From positions 124,001-188,000 of the forward strand of contig QAKI01000040.1 of assembly GCA_003343905.1 (NCBI GenBank): a DNA stretch of 64,000 nucleotides, written 5' to 3'. This DNA comes from Subdoligranulum variabile. Its GTDB lineage: Bacteria > Bacillota > Clostridia > Oscillospirales > Ruminococcaceae. The translations under genes were made by a program, and so were the position numbers. The notes beneath the pieces were generated by a model. The model was given only the letters and a program-made list of their open reading frames with translations. It was not told the DNA's origin and ran no database searches. Shown here piece by piece: positions 19,405-27,621 of this stretch (the stretch's first letter is position 1; every line of letters begins with the position of its first letter).

Positions 19405-21360
19405 ATGTTGGAGCTCAAATCGGATTGCCGACACCTGGTTGCAAAGCGGGCTATAAGCTTTGACGAACCGATGGCGGAATGGCTGCGCTTGCTTTCTTTA
19501 TGGAAAGATAGAAAGTGGGGATGGGACATGATACTGTTGGAAGCGGCGGCGTCCGGTAATTGGCACGAGCTCAGACAGGGCGTGGAACATGGTGGGGAAG
19601 ACCTTCGGCAGCGTGATGAACAAGGCAACACGATGTTGCACCTGGCAGTACAGGCGGGGATACAAGAAGTTGTCCACTATCTCGTTGAGGCGGTGGGAAT
19701 GGACCCGTTGGATGCCAACTTTGACGGAGTTACTCCGCTGGATCTAGCAGCCACGCAGCATAATGTAGACATCTTGCACTATTTGGAACAAAAAACCAAC
19801 CTTATTGCGGCGCAAGTTGTCCATAATCCTGTGCGCAGAGGTTTTTATCCTGACCCCGCCTGGATTCGGGTTGGACAGGATTATTATATGGTGAATTCCT
19901 CTTTCTTTTACTTTCCCTGTCTGCCGATCTCCCGCTCTAGCGATCTCGTACACTGGACAACTGTCGGTTATGCAATCACCGACCCACAATGGGCGCAGGT
20001 GCGGCGGGCGGCGGGCGGTCGTGGCTATTGGGCACCTGATATTTCCTATGATCCGGTATCACGGCGGTACTTTATCACTGCAACGTTGCGGGGAAACGAG
20101 GGAGAATCAGAACCCCGTTGTCAGATGGTTACTTCGGCCATTCGCCCGGAAGGCCCTTACAGTGAACCAGCTTGGATCCATGAGGATGGTATTGATCCGT
20201 CCCTGTTCCACGACGAAGATGGACGACACTATATGTTGTTGAATCGTGGTGCGCGCCTGATAGAACTCACAGCTGATTGCCGTAGCATATGCGGGCCCCC
20301 GCGACTGATATGGGGCGGCGACTGCAAAATCAAATCGGAAGGCCCACAGCTTATCCGGACCAACGGCTATTATTACTTATTGTTAGCGGAAGGTGGTACT
20401 GGTCGTGGCCATCGTGTGTCAGTAGCGCGATCCCAATTTATTGAAGGCCCATATGAAAGTTGCCCTTATAATCCAATCCTACGGCAGGAGGACGAAAACG
20501 GCTATTTGCAGAATTGCGGACACGGCAAGTTCCTTCAGACGGCAGACGGACGGTGGTATCTGTGCTATCTGTGTCAGCGCACTGGCTATAGTGGTACAGC
20601 ACCAATGGGACGAGAAACGGCCATTGCCGAAGTGGCATGGACGCCGGATGGCTGGCCGGTTGTACGCCATGGGCGACGCCCCTCGGTTGTGTTGGCGTGC
20701 CCGATTGCTACTCGCAAAATGGATACACAGGTGCCAGCAGGCTTTATATCCTGGTGTGTTGGTGAGTGGGTGACCCCTCGAGGGCTGTCCCGTGAGAGGG
20801 TCCGTGTCGAGTCGGGAGTTCTTTCGATGCGAGGTAATGGTTGCGATTTGTGTGATCTGGATGCAGAAGGAATCTTGCTGATGCGCCAACAGGAGCGAAA
20901 CTTTACGGTTAGCGTTGAGTTGGATCTTACAGCGTTTCGTTATGCTGGGGAAAAGGAGGGAGCCGGGGTGACCTGTTATTATGATGAGACAAGTTACCTC
21001 AAATTTGGCCCCTATCGGATTGGCGATACCATCCATCTATTGATTGAGGAACGACCAGGGGGGCACACTGTTCGCCACAAGCTCATTTCACTTCCGGCTG
21101 GTGCGACCCAAATGACGCTTCAGGTGCGAGCGGAGACTGGAATGCGACGATTACAGTTCTGTACAAATGGCAGCGACTGGCAGATGGCACAAAGTATTCC
21201 GGAGCCACACTACCTTACCAGTGAGGGTGTTAAGGCGGGAAAACGCTTCACCGGAGCCATGGTGGGCATTTATGTCCAGGGAAAGTGGGAAGCACACTTT
21301 CGCCATTGGACAGCAAGTTGGATTAGACCCGAAGAACAGACAAGGAGGTTGTCGGAATGA
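19405..21360 (+). CDS. Ankyrin-repeat/glycoside hydrolase family 43 fusion protein
   Basis: Residues about 42-140 form ankyrin repeats (LLEAAASGNWHELRQGVEHG, GNTMLHLAVQAGIQEVVHYL, GVTPLDLAATQHNVDILHYL). Residues about 145-460 form a GH43 five-bladed propeller with its three acidic residues: FYPDPAWIRVGQDYYMVNSS (base), GIDPSLFHDEDGRHYML and KSEGPQLIRTNGYYYLL (acid). A C-terminal beta-sandwich of about 180 residues resembles the accessory domain of GH43 xylosidases and arabinofuranosidases. There is no signal peptide, so it acts on imported oligosaccharides. The start is uncertain. ATG 19528 begins exactly at the first ankyrin helix, while ATG 19405 gives 41 more residues without clear homology. 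Confidence 0.83.
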   Translation: MLELKSDCRHLVAKRAISFDEPMAEWLRLLSLWKDRKWGWDMILLEAAASGNWHELRQGVEHGGEDLRQRDEQGNTMLHLAVQAGIQEVVHYLVEAVGMDPLDANFDGVTPLDLAATQHNVDILHYLEQKTNLIAAQVVHNPVRRGFYPDPAWIRVGQDYYMVNSSFFYFPCLPISRSSDLVHWTTVGYAITDPQWAQVRRAAGGRGYWAPDISYDPVSRRYFITATLRGNEGESEPRCQMVTSAIRPEGPYSEPAWIHEDGIDPSLFHDEDGRHYMLLNRGARLIELTADCRSICGPPRLIWGGDCKIKSEGPQLIRTNGYYYLLLAEGGTGRGHRVSVARSQFIEGPYESCPYNPILRQEDENGYLQNCGHGKFLQTADGRWYLCYLCQRTGYSGTAPMGRETAIAEVAWTPDGWPVVRHGRRPSVVLACPIATRKMDTQVPAGFISWCVGEWVTPRGLSRERVRVESGVLSMRGNGCDLCDLDAEGILLMRQQERNFTVSVELDLTAFRYAGEKEGAGVTCYYDETSYLKFGPYRIGDTIHLLIEERPGGHTVRHKLISLPAGATQMTLQVRAETGMRRLQFCTNGSDWQMAQSIPEPHYLTSEGVKAGKRFTGAMVGIYVQGKWEAHFRHWTASWIRPEEQTRRLSE

Positions 21361-22124
21361 AAAAGACGGCCGTCGTGACAGGTGCCAGCCGCGGTATTGG
21401 GCTGGCAATTGCGAAACAACTTGGTCAAGATCAGTATAACATCGTCATGGTAGCGACCGGATCGGCGGAAAAAAACCGACAAGCCGTGGAAGGGCTGCGG
21501 AGCAAAGATGTTCCTGTCTGGTATGTACAGGCGGATATCTCCATACAGAAAGATCGGATGAAAATTGTTCGGGAGGCAGTTGAACGGTTTGGCCGGGTGG
21601 ACGTACTGGTTAATAATGCTGGTGTTGCTCCCAGAGAACGCACAGATCTGCTAGATATGACAGAGGAGAGTTTTGATCGTGTTATTGGGATCAACACAAA
21701 GGGCAATATGTTCCTGACGCAGGCGGTCGCCCGACAAATGATTCAACAGGAGCCCCTTGATGGACGCAGGGGGATCATTGTCAACATTTCCAGTTGTAGT
21801 TCAGTTGTTTCTAGTACGAACCGTGGCGAATACTGTATCTCCAAAGCTGGGGTATCGATGTTGACAACATTATATGCAGACCGCCTGGCTCGGGAGGGGA
21901 TTCTGGTACATGAAGTGCGTCCTGGTGTGATTGCGACGGATATGACCAGTGCTGTACAGGAAAAATACGACCGCATGATTGCGGAAGACCGTTTTCCGCT
22001 AGCTCGTTGGGGAACACCGGAAGATGTGGCAGGGGCAGTCAGCGCCTTTTGCTCGGATAAATTCAGCTACACAACAGGAAACTATATTGATGTAGACGGC
22101 GGATTTCATATTCAGAGATTATAA
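21357..22124 (+). CDS. SDR-family oxidoreductase (FabG/KduD-like)
   Basis: A 255-residue short-chain dehydrogenase starts in an ATGA overlap with the GH43 gene, after AAGGAGG. It has the cofactor motif TGASRGIGLAIA, then VNNAGVAP. The active site is SSCSSVV with YCISK (Tyr-x3-Lys), and the C terminus is GNYIDVDGGFH. In uronate pathways an SDR such as KduD or DhuD reduces a keto-deoxy acid, so a role after the lyase is plausible but unproven. It is the last gene of the cluster. Confidence 0.87.
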   Translation: MKKTAVVTGASRGIGLAIAKQLGQDQYNIVMVATGSAEKNRQAVEGLRSKDVPVWYVQADISIQKDRMKIVREAVERFGRVDVLVNNAGVAPRERTDLLDMTEESFDRVIGINTKGNMFLTQAVARQMIQQEPLDGRRGIIVNISSCSSVVSSTNRGEYCISKAGVSMLTTLYADRLAREGILVHEVRPGVIATDMTSAVQEKYDRMIAEDRFPLARWGTPEDVAGAVSAFCSDKFSYTTGNYIDVDGGFHIQRL

Positions 22125-22799
22125 TACTGCCGACGTGTATCCATAGTAACCGCCTAAGGAAGCTCCATCATAAAAATGGCAACGGAAACAGGACCATGAC
22201 ATCGTATGCCTGTTTTGGAACATAAGGGGACAAATGTCAGCAGCGCAAATTCTCATCTGTATGCAGATCCCCTTGGAAGTCACAACGGTGAAGGCTTTTG
22301 TGATGGTGCGCAAGGACTTTCAATTCTGCGATACCGCCTAGGGGATCGAAGCCGGTCTTCTATGCTGTAGCGTGATGGAGACAACCAAGCGCAATGGCCC
22401 GGATTCCTTTAGTACCTGATGTCCCTGCCGCAAAACCTCCCAAAACTGGAATCAAATCCGACTCGAGAACAGTTCTGCCTTGGGATGCTGACCTTCCTTT
22501 ATTCTACAAACTCAAATGGTTCGGAACTGTTTTCGTGTTGAGCCCCTGGACGGGGCTCTTTTCTTTTGCTGAGCAGGGAATTATTGAGTGTTCGCCTCCC
22601 ATTGAAATCCGACGGTAATATGACGGACTATTTATGACGGTGGTTTGCAGTACCATGCGCAAGATTGTACTCATAATCCCACCCTGGACGATCTGGTCTT
22701 GTTTCTGCTCACTCAAATGCCCAATTGCCGATCAGATTTTTTCCCCCATGCACGGAGAAAAGCACAAGAAAATCTTGTACAGACGGTCATTTTTTCGGT
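22125..22799 (+). other. Degenerate gap with one terminator hairpin
   Basis: I find no convincing gene in this 675-base stretch. Short frames lack family features. A GAGCCCC-TGGAC-GGGGCTC hairpin followed by TTTTCTTTT (22540-22567) is a good rho-independent terminator on the plus strand. It could end the catabolic transcript about 420 bases after the SDR gene. The stretch probably holds decayed mobile-element sequence. Confidence 0.5.
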
Positions 22800-23343
22800 T
22801 CAGATCATTTCATTTGGTTTGGCGTATAGTTGCACAGCCCTTTCACAATCGCTTTGTGCCCGGTGAAGCCCCTCCAAAGGCAGACTAAAATACCTTGCCA
22901 AAGTCATCAGCTTGTAATTGGGAACACCCGTATACTCTTCGCCGTGCGATATCCAGCAAGTCAGTGCAGCGGTTGGCTGCAAACGGTATCTCACACCGTT
23001 TGCAGACTGTTTGGAAAAATTGCATATCAAAATCAAGGTGAACCCCTATCAGCCGCTCCTTTCCGATAAACTGTACCAGCTTCTTTACGGCTTTCTGCGG
23101 CGGCAGGCCGTTTTCCCGTAGCTGCCGTTCGGTAATACCTATCAGTTTGACGATGGTATCCGGCAGTGAGCAATCACACTGAACAAGGCAGGAGAATGTC
23201 TCTGTTTTGGCCCCGTTTTCCACCCAAATGGCGGCAATCTCTATGATCTGGTCCTTATCCGGTTTCAATCCCGTTGTCTCCAAATCCACAGCAACAAATC
23301 GGTCATCGCTCTGCGCATTCGCCTTGCAGGGGGCACTGCCCAT
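22800..23343 (-). pseudogene. Frameshifted DnaQ-like 3'-5' exonuclease
   Basis: Reading leftward from ATG 23343, the frame encodes an ExoI motif (FVAVDLETTG) and an ExoII region (LIGVHLDFDMQFFQTV). It then runs out of frame after RRRVYG. The remaining part (VPNYKLMTLARYFSLP and the ExoIII motif HRAQSDCERA) continues in a second frame to a stop at 22800. One extra G in a GGG run near 22928-22930 explains the break. Removing it restores a complete DEDD exonuclease of about 180 residues. Such exonucleases are common cargo of conjugative elements in Firmicutes. A fragment at 23344-23539 may be further N-terminal sequence in yet another frame. Confidence 0.72.
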
Positions 23344-23920
23344 ACTGGCGCTTGGCCGCCTTGATTAATCTAGGCTTTAAGGTATCCTGTTGCGCAGACT
23401 GAGAGTTTTGCGGCAAAGACCGGCGCATCAATGTGATTCCATCAAAGTCCACCGGAGTCCAATTGGTATTATGAACCCGAAAGCTCATTTTCTGTTTATT
23501 GTTTGTAGTGTAGGCCATAGTTGCCCTGCCATCGGGCAAATTCTAACAGACCCATTCCCAAAGGGCATCCCATACACGGCTGCTGACCTAATCAACATAG
23601 ACATCAGTATTGGTCTCGTACAGCCATTTGGACAGATATTTTCTGATGTGGAGCGAGCAGTAATTCATAGTGATTACGACGATGCTTCATCGCCCGCCTC
23701 TCTGTCAAAATAGCGGCTCACATTTGCGACGGTTCCCAGCCTGTTATCCCAAAAGATACATGACCTCCTCCTGTTCCGGCAATTCCTCCCCGTCGGAAAG
23801 CAGCCATCGGATATCGTGTACCATTCACTCCAGGATATGGTGTTCCCCCATGGCGTCCCACACCCGGCACCGCCGAGCGTCGGGCCGAACTGACCCACCA
23901 GATTAAGGCGCTGTGGCACG
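23344..23920. other. Decayed mobile-element sequence, no intact gene
   Basis: Only short, unsupported frames are seen on both strands. The position between an exonuclease pseudogene and an integrase tail suggests residual sequence of a deleted integrative element. Confidence 0.45.
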
Positions 23921-24073
23921 ATGAAGCAAATTCAGGAGTGGCTGGGCCACAGCGACATCACCACCACAGTCAATATCTATGCCTACCTGGACTCTCAGTC
24001 CAAGCAGCTCAGCGCCGGCACGATGGAACAGGCGCTGGCGCTGCCGGAAGAGCTGCCGGAAAACCGGTGGTAA
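23921..24073 (+). pseudogene. C-terminal remnant of a tyrosine recombinase (integrase)
   Basis: A 50-codon frame starts at ATG 23921, encodes MKQIQEWLGHSDITTTVNIY followed by AYLDSQSK, and ends at TAA 24071-24073. This is the conserved end of phage/ICE integrases: the LGHSDITTT helix (box II His) and the catalytic tyrosine in NIYAYL. The other catalytic residues and the DNA-binding domain are missing. It lies about 600 bases from tRNA-Ser, a usual integration target, which marks an old island junction. Confidence 0.78.
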
Positions 24074-24101
24074 AGATTGAGGATCGACTTTTACTACACA
24101 A

Positions 24102-24587
24102 TTAAGAATATAAAGGACTTTTGCCGAATCTTTGTTCACATATTTCTTTAAGCGAAACAACCAGTACCGCAACAAAATCAACATTATAAGATTTTTCTTC
24201 TCCTGGCTTACCCGGTTCGTAAAAGTACCGCAGTTCTTCGAAATCCTTTTCCTCCGCCATAAAATTAAGTCTAAACTGTCCTGAATCAATTATCGTATTT
24301 TTCTCATTTTTGAAATGATCAATAACTTTATGTTCAATTTCACTCGCGGTCTGTGAATCCAACTTGCAATATAAATCAGAATAAAGCCTATGTCCACGAG
24401 TAGGTTTGGCTAGCAAGGCTTTAAGGAACAACTCACAAGCGAAAGATCCGTTTACCAATGCGGGAATCACCAGTAGTATTCCCTTACCGTCCCCTACAGC
24501 CCGAGACAATATGTATTTCTGAAATAAAAGTTCAAAAGCCGAATAGAACATAAGTCCAGAATCATATGAAGAAAATCCTTTTCTCAT
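24102..24587 (-). CDS. HEPN-like domain protein
   Basis: A 161-residue protein starts at ATG 24587, with GAGG upstream. The helical core (PALVNGSFACELFLKALLAK, GHRLYSDLYCKLD) resembles HEPN domains, which have a helical bundle with a conserved glutamate-x2-lysine helix and are often RNases or toxins. The classic RNase motif R-x4-6-H is not obvious, so catalysis is uncertain. No nucleotidyltransferase (MNT) antitoxin partner lies next to it. It sits between an integrase tail and tRNA-Ser and is probably an island cargo gene. AT-rich codon use sets it apart from the GC-rich core genes to the right. Confidence 0.6.
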   Translation of the reverse strand: MRKGFSSYDSGLMFYSAFELLFQKYILSRAVGDGKGILLVIPALVNGSFACELFLKALLAKPTRGHRLYSDLYCKLDSQTASEIEHKVIDHFKNEKNTIIDSGQFRLNFMAEEKDFEELRYFYEPGKPGEEKSYNVDFVAVLVVSLKEICEQRFGKSPLYS

Positions 24588-24672
24588 TGTTATCCTCGCT
24601 TTCCTCAATCATACTGTTGAATAAGCAAAGGAACCGACTTTGCTTCTCACAAAATCGGTTCCTTCAACAGTG

Positions 24673-24762
24673 GCGGAGATGGTGGGAGTCGAACCCACGC
24701 GCCTCTCTCGAGACCTAAAGCATTTCGAGTGCTCCCTCTTACGACCTCTTGAGTACATCTCC
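24673..24762 (-). tRNA. tRNA-Ser(CGA)
   Basis: The minus-strand sequence folds as a class II tRNA. The acceptor stem is GGAGATG with CATCTCC, the D arm is CTCAAGAGGTCGTAAGAG, and the anticodon stem is GAGCA/TGCTT with loop CTCGAAA, giving anticodon CGA. A long variable arm follows, then the T arm GTGGG-TTCGACT-CCCAC, discriminator G and an encoded CCA. The long variable arm and anticodon identify serine. Confidence 0.95.
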
Positions 24763-24908
24763 ATATTCAATTGTCCAGCACCGCCTTGCAAACCTTTCGG
24801 GAAAATGCAAGATTTCGATGCAAGATAAGCGGATAAAAAACGGATGCATACCCCGGGAAAATCCCGCCGTCACACCATTCGCGGCGGACAAACCGGCCAG
24901 TGGGTCAT

Positions 24909-24952
24909 GCCCTTTCGAGTGCGACCTCTTCGACCTCTTGAGTAATGCTCCC
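24909..24952 (-). pseudogene. Broken tRNA-Ser 5' half
   Basis: On the minus strand GGGAGCATTACTCAAGAGGT, followed by CGAAGAGGTCGCACTCGAAA, repeats the acceptor 5' strand, D arm and anticodon loop of the intact tRNA-Ser at 24673. After the anticodon loop the similarity stops: the variable arm, T arm and 3' acceptor strand are missing. It lies between the promoter at 24990 and the intact tRNA, so it is transcribed first. It may be a decayed tandem copy or an attachment-site remnant. Confidence 0.7.
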
Positions 24953-24989
24953 TATCTTATCGGCACACCGCACGGGCGGCGTACACTTT

Positions 24990-25018
24990 ATTATAGCAAA
25001 AGCCGCGCGCCCTGTCAA
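24990..25018 (-). promoter_or_regulatory. Consensus sigma-70 promoter for the tRNA-Ser transcript
   Basis: On the minus strand TTGACA (25013-25018) and TATAAT (24990-24995) are separated by exactly 17 bases, a perfect vegetative promoter. It reads through the broken tRNA-Ser half into tRNA-Ser(CGA). Confidence 0.88.
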
Positions 25019-25040
25019 CGCAAATCGCCAAAGCCGCGCA

Positions 25041-25063
25041 AAAACACGCCCCGCCGGGGCGCG
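25041..25063 (-). terminator. Intrinsic terminator after the gene at 25072
   Basis: On the minus strand CGCGCCCCGG-CGGGGCGTG folds into a GC-rich hairpin followed by TTTTT. It is correctly placed after the stop of the leftward gene. Confidence 0.75.
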
Positions 25064-25071
25064 TCAGAACA

Positions 25072-25590
25072 TCAGAACAGGTGCTGCTTATGGGTCGGCG
25101 TGGGATCGAAGGGGCTGTCCTCATGATGGCGGCGGATAAAGACCTGGCGGGTCTTTTCGGTCACGCTGCGGCCGCCGTGCTTCGGCACCGTGTAAAACGT
25201 GCGGCTGATGTTGTAATACCCCCGCAGATGCTGCACCAGATACTGCGCCACCGCGGGCAGGCAGTCGGTATCCTCGATGTCCTCATAGTTATAGTCCGAG
25301 TAGCGGAAGGTCACTTCGTCGCTGCCCGCGTACAGCGTGATGCCCGCTTCGTCCAGCATCACCTCGCGGATGACGCTCTGGTACAGCCCGGCGGTGCCGC
25401 ATTCGGCCGCCAGCTTGGCCGCGCGGGGGCGCTGGGCCAGCGGCACGCTCTGGGGATCCAGCTTCTCGGTGCCGCGCTGGCCGATCTCCAACAGGATATC
25501 ACGCATCATGCGACTTTCCAGCAGCGGCCGGATGCGTTCCTTGGCGCGGGCCTGTTCGGTTTTATTCTGGATGGCCGCGATCAGGCCCAT
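25072..25590 (-). CDS. Conserved hypothetical protein
   Basis: A 172-residue soluble protein is read from ATG 25590 (MGLIAAIQNKTEQARAKERI), with GGAAAGGGG upstream. Longer frames to 25656 lack a better ribosome site. The N terminus is helical and charged. The middle contains ITLYAGSDEVTFRYSDYNYE, then an acidic stretch and YLVQHLRGYYNISRTFYTV. I do not recognise a family. GC-rich codon use matches the core genes around it, and it has its own terminator, so it is probably a single-gene unit of the host. Confidence 0.6.
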   Translation of the reverse strand: MGLIAAIQNKTEQARAKERIRPLLESRMMRDILLEIGQRGTEKLDPQSVPLAQRPRAAKLAAECGTAGLYQSVIREVMLDEAGITLYAGSDEVTFRYSDYNYEDIEDTDCLPAVAQYLVQHLRGYYNISRTFYTVPKHGGRSVTEKTRQVFIRRHHEDSPFDPTPTHKQHLF

Positions 25591-25670
25591 ACAGCGCATT
25601 CCCCTTTCCGACGGATCGTTTTCTCCAGTATAGCACATTCCTGCAAAGACTGACAAGCGCGGCGGACGAC

Positions 25671-25695
25671 AAAAAAAGACCGCGCTTCTGCGCGG
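25671..25695 (-). terminator. Intrinsic terminator after the ECF S-component gene
   Basis: On the minus strand CCGCGC-AGAA-GCGCGG is followed by TCTTTTTTT. This closes the leftward unit DUF3842-kinase-ECF S component. Confidence 0.85.
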
Positions 25696-25725
25696 CGAAT
25701 TGTGAAAATTGATGGGTGCCCTGTT

Positions 25726-26277
25726 TCAGGCGTGGGCCTGCTGGAATTTGAGGACGCCGGTGCGGTCCAGCGCCACCATGACAGCCGGGATCAAAACGAG
25801 CTGCAGGATGATGCCCGGCACGGCGGTGAGCAGCGCGCCCGACAGGAACGCCTGGAACGTGAAAGCGTTGCCGCCCATGCCCAGCAGGACGATCTCGGCC
25901 AGGCCCCAGACCAGACGGCCGCCGACCATGGCAGCCAGAAGGCTGGCATAGAGCGTCGCAATACTCTGCCGGCGGACGCGGGCGTACAGCAGGCCGATGA
26001 TCAGGCCGTAGGCCGCCAGCTCAAACGACATGGCGATGGCGATGGGGTACATGGGGGGCATGCCGAACAGCACCGAGCGCAGCAGCGGGGCCACAAAGCC
26101 GATGACCAGCCCATAGGGCCAGCCGCAGATCAGGCCGCAGAGCAGCACGGGGATGTGCATGGGCAGCAGCATGTTGCCGATGGTGGGGATGCCGCCGGTG
26201 ATGATGGGCAGCACCAGACACAGCGCCAAAAACAGCGCCGACAGCACGATCTTACGGGTCTTTTCGCGGGTATTCAT
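25726..26277 (-). CDS. ECF transporter S component
   Basis: A 183-residue membrane protein with about five or six helices is the substrate-binding S subunit of an energy-coupling-factor vitamin importer (ECF_trnsprt family). Landmarks are VLSALFLALCLVLPIITGGI, LLPMHIPVLLCGLICGWPYG and FVAPLLRSVLFGMPPMYPIA. The energising EcfA/A'/T proteins are not in the window, so it is a group II S component sharing a module encoded elsewhere. It follows a P-loop kinase gene, which may phosphorylate the imported vitamin or nucleoside. The substrate is not known. Confidence 0.85.
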   Translation of the reverse strand: MNTREKTRKIVLSALFLALCLVLPIITGGIPTIGNMLLPMHIPVLLCGLICGWPYGLVIGFVAPLLRSVLFGMPPMYPIAIAMSFELAAYGLIIGLLYARVRRQSIATLYASLLAAMVGGRLVWGLAEIVLLGMGGNAFTFQAFLSGALLTAVPGIILQLVLIPAVMVALDRTGVLKFQQAHA

Positions 26278-26369
26278 TCAAACGATCTCTCCTTATCCAA
26301 AAGTGTTCCGGCGCAGCCCTTCTGGGCTGCCATTCACCTTCCTGGCTTTTTTCAAAGGAACTTCCGTTA

Positions 26370-26966
26370 TTATACCACCGATGCGGCAGTGGTGTCCAGC
26401 ACAAAATCACAGCCCTGTTCCGGGTGGACGGCGGCCAGATAGCCTTCCTCCAACGGGATCCAGCGGCTTTCAAAAGCCGGGTAGTGCGCGCCCTCGCGCT
26501 TTTGCAGCCGCGCGCGCTGGCAGTCCGGCGTGCAGGTCAGAAACACCCGGCAGGCATAGGGCGCGCCCAGCGCCGGGTGCAGCGCATAGCTGCCCTCCAC
26601 GATGGTCAGCGGCCGGGGTCCCAGCGGCACGGCAGGCTGCAACTGCCCCAACCGGCAGACATAGGCCCGGTAGGCCGCCGCCTGCCCGGCCAGCAGCGGG
26701 TCCAGCACCTCGGCGCGCAGGCGGGCAAAGTCCATATTGGCGCCGGGATGTTCGGTCCAGTCGGGACGGCGCGCAGCAAGGGGCAGGTAAAAATCGTCCA
26801 TATGCACCAGATGGCAGGGCACCTGTTCCGCCAGCCAGGCCGCCAGCGTGGACTTGCCGCTGCCGCAGCGCCCGTCGATGGCCAGCAGCACCGGGGCGTC
26901 CCCCTGCGCCAGGCGCCGGGCCGCGGCCAGCACGTCCTGCGCCCCGGGAAATACCGCCGCGCTCAT
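26370..26966 (-). CDS. Uridine kinase-like P-loop NTPase
   Basis: A 198-residue protein starts at ATG 26966, overlapping the DUF3842 stop by four bases. The Walker A motif is LAIDGRCGSGKSTLAAWL, followed by HLVHMDDFYLP, whose acidic residues are typical of uridine/pantothenate kinase-like enzymes, and LTIVEGSYALHP as Walker B. It has a lid region with RARLQKREG. It is shorter than bacterial Udk, so uridine may not be the substrate. Location between DUF3842 and an ECF S component suggests phosphorylation of an imported nucleoside or vitamin. Confidence 0.78.
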   Translation of the reverse strand: MSAAVFPGAQDVLAAARRLAQGDAPVLLAIDGRCGSGKSTLAAWLAEQVPCHLVHMDDFYLPLAARRPDWTEHPGANMDFARLRAEVLDPLLAGQAAAYRAYVCRLGQLQPAVPLGPRPLTIVEGSYALHPALGAPYACRVFLTCTPDCQRARLQKREGAHYPAFESRWIPLEEGYLAAVHPEQGCDFVLDTTAASVV

Positions 26967-27388
26967 GCCTGCAACTCCTGCAGGGCCATAGCCACCGCAC
27001 TTTGCAGGTATTCCTCCATGCGGCAGTCCTGGGTGCCCGCGATCTGCACGCTGCAATGGGAGGACGGGATCAGGATCTTGCGGCCCGGCGCGCCGGACAC
27101 CGCGCAGGCAGTGGTGGGCGATACCTCGCCCAGGATGCCGTTCGCCAGGATCATGCCGATGGGCCCCAGGATCAGGTCGGCGCGGGCCGCGTTGTACGCC
27201 ACGGCGTTTTCGCCGGTAGCACCGCGGGACGCCCCCGCTTTGAGCATGGCGTTGGTGGCCAGCACGTTGGTCCCCACGGCCAGCAGTTCACAGTCCTGCG
27301 GGAGCGCGGGCGCCAGCATACGGACCAACTGGGCCCCCATGCCGCCGCCCTGGGCGTCCAGCACCAGGACCAGGCGTGTTTTTTTCAT
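26963..27388 (-). CDS. DUF3842 family protein
   Basis: A 141-residue protein starts with MKKTRLVLVLDAQGGGMGAQ and contains AVGTNVLATNAMLKAGA, ATGENAVAYNAARADLILGP and ANGILGEVSP, all features of the DUF3842 family found in clostridia. The function is unknown. The glycine-rich start suggests nucleotide or phosphate binding. It is the first gene of the unit with the kinase and ECF S component. Confidence 0.75.
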   Translation of the reverse strand: MKKTRLVLVLDAQGGGMGAQLVRMLAPALPQDCELLAVGTNVLATNAMLKAGASRGATGENAVAYNAARADLILGPIGMILANGILGEVSPTTACAVSGAPGRKILIPSSHCSVQIAGTQDCRMEEYLQSAVAMALQELQA

Positions 27389-27576
27389 AGCAAAGTACCT
27401 CCTGCGCATACAAGCAGTAAGATCGTTGGCGGGCAGTATGCCGTCATCCGCCGCCAGCGGCGTATCGTGCGCGCCGCCAGCGGCGGCCCGTACAGGGAAA
27501 CAGGGACCCGGACCGTGTGCGGCGGGGCCGGATCTTGCGAAGAAAGCGCCGAACGGCGGCAAGGCCGCAAAGCGAC

Positions 27577-27605
27577 AAAAAAAGCGCGGCCATTGCAGGC
27601 CGCGC
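27577..27605 (-). terminator. Intrinsic terminator after ferredoxin
   Basis: On the minus strand GCGCGGCC-TGCAAT-GGCCGCGC is followed by seven T residues. It lies 17 bases after the ferredoxin stop. Confidence 0.88.
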
Positions 27606-27621
27606 AGAGTGGCAAAATTGC

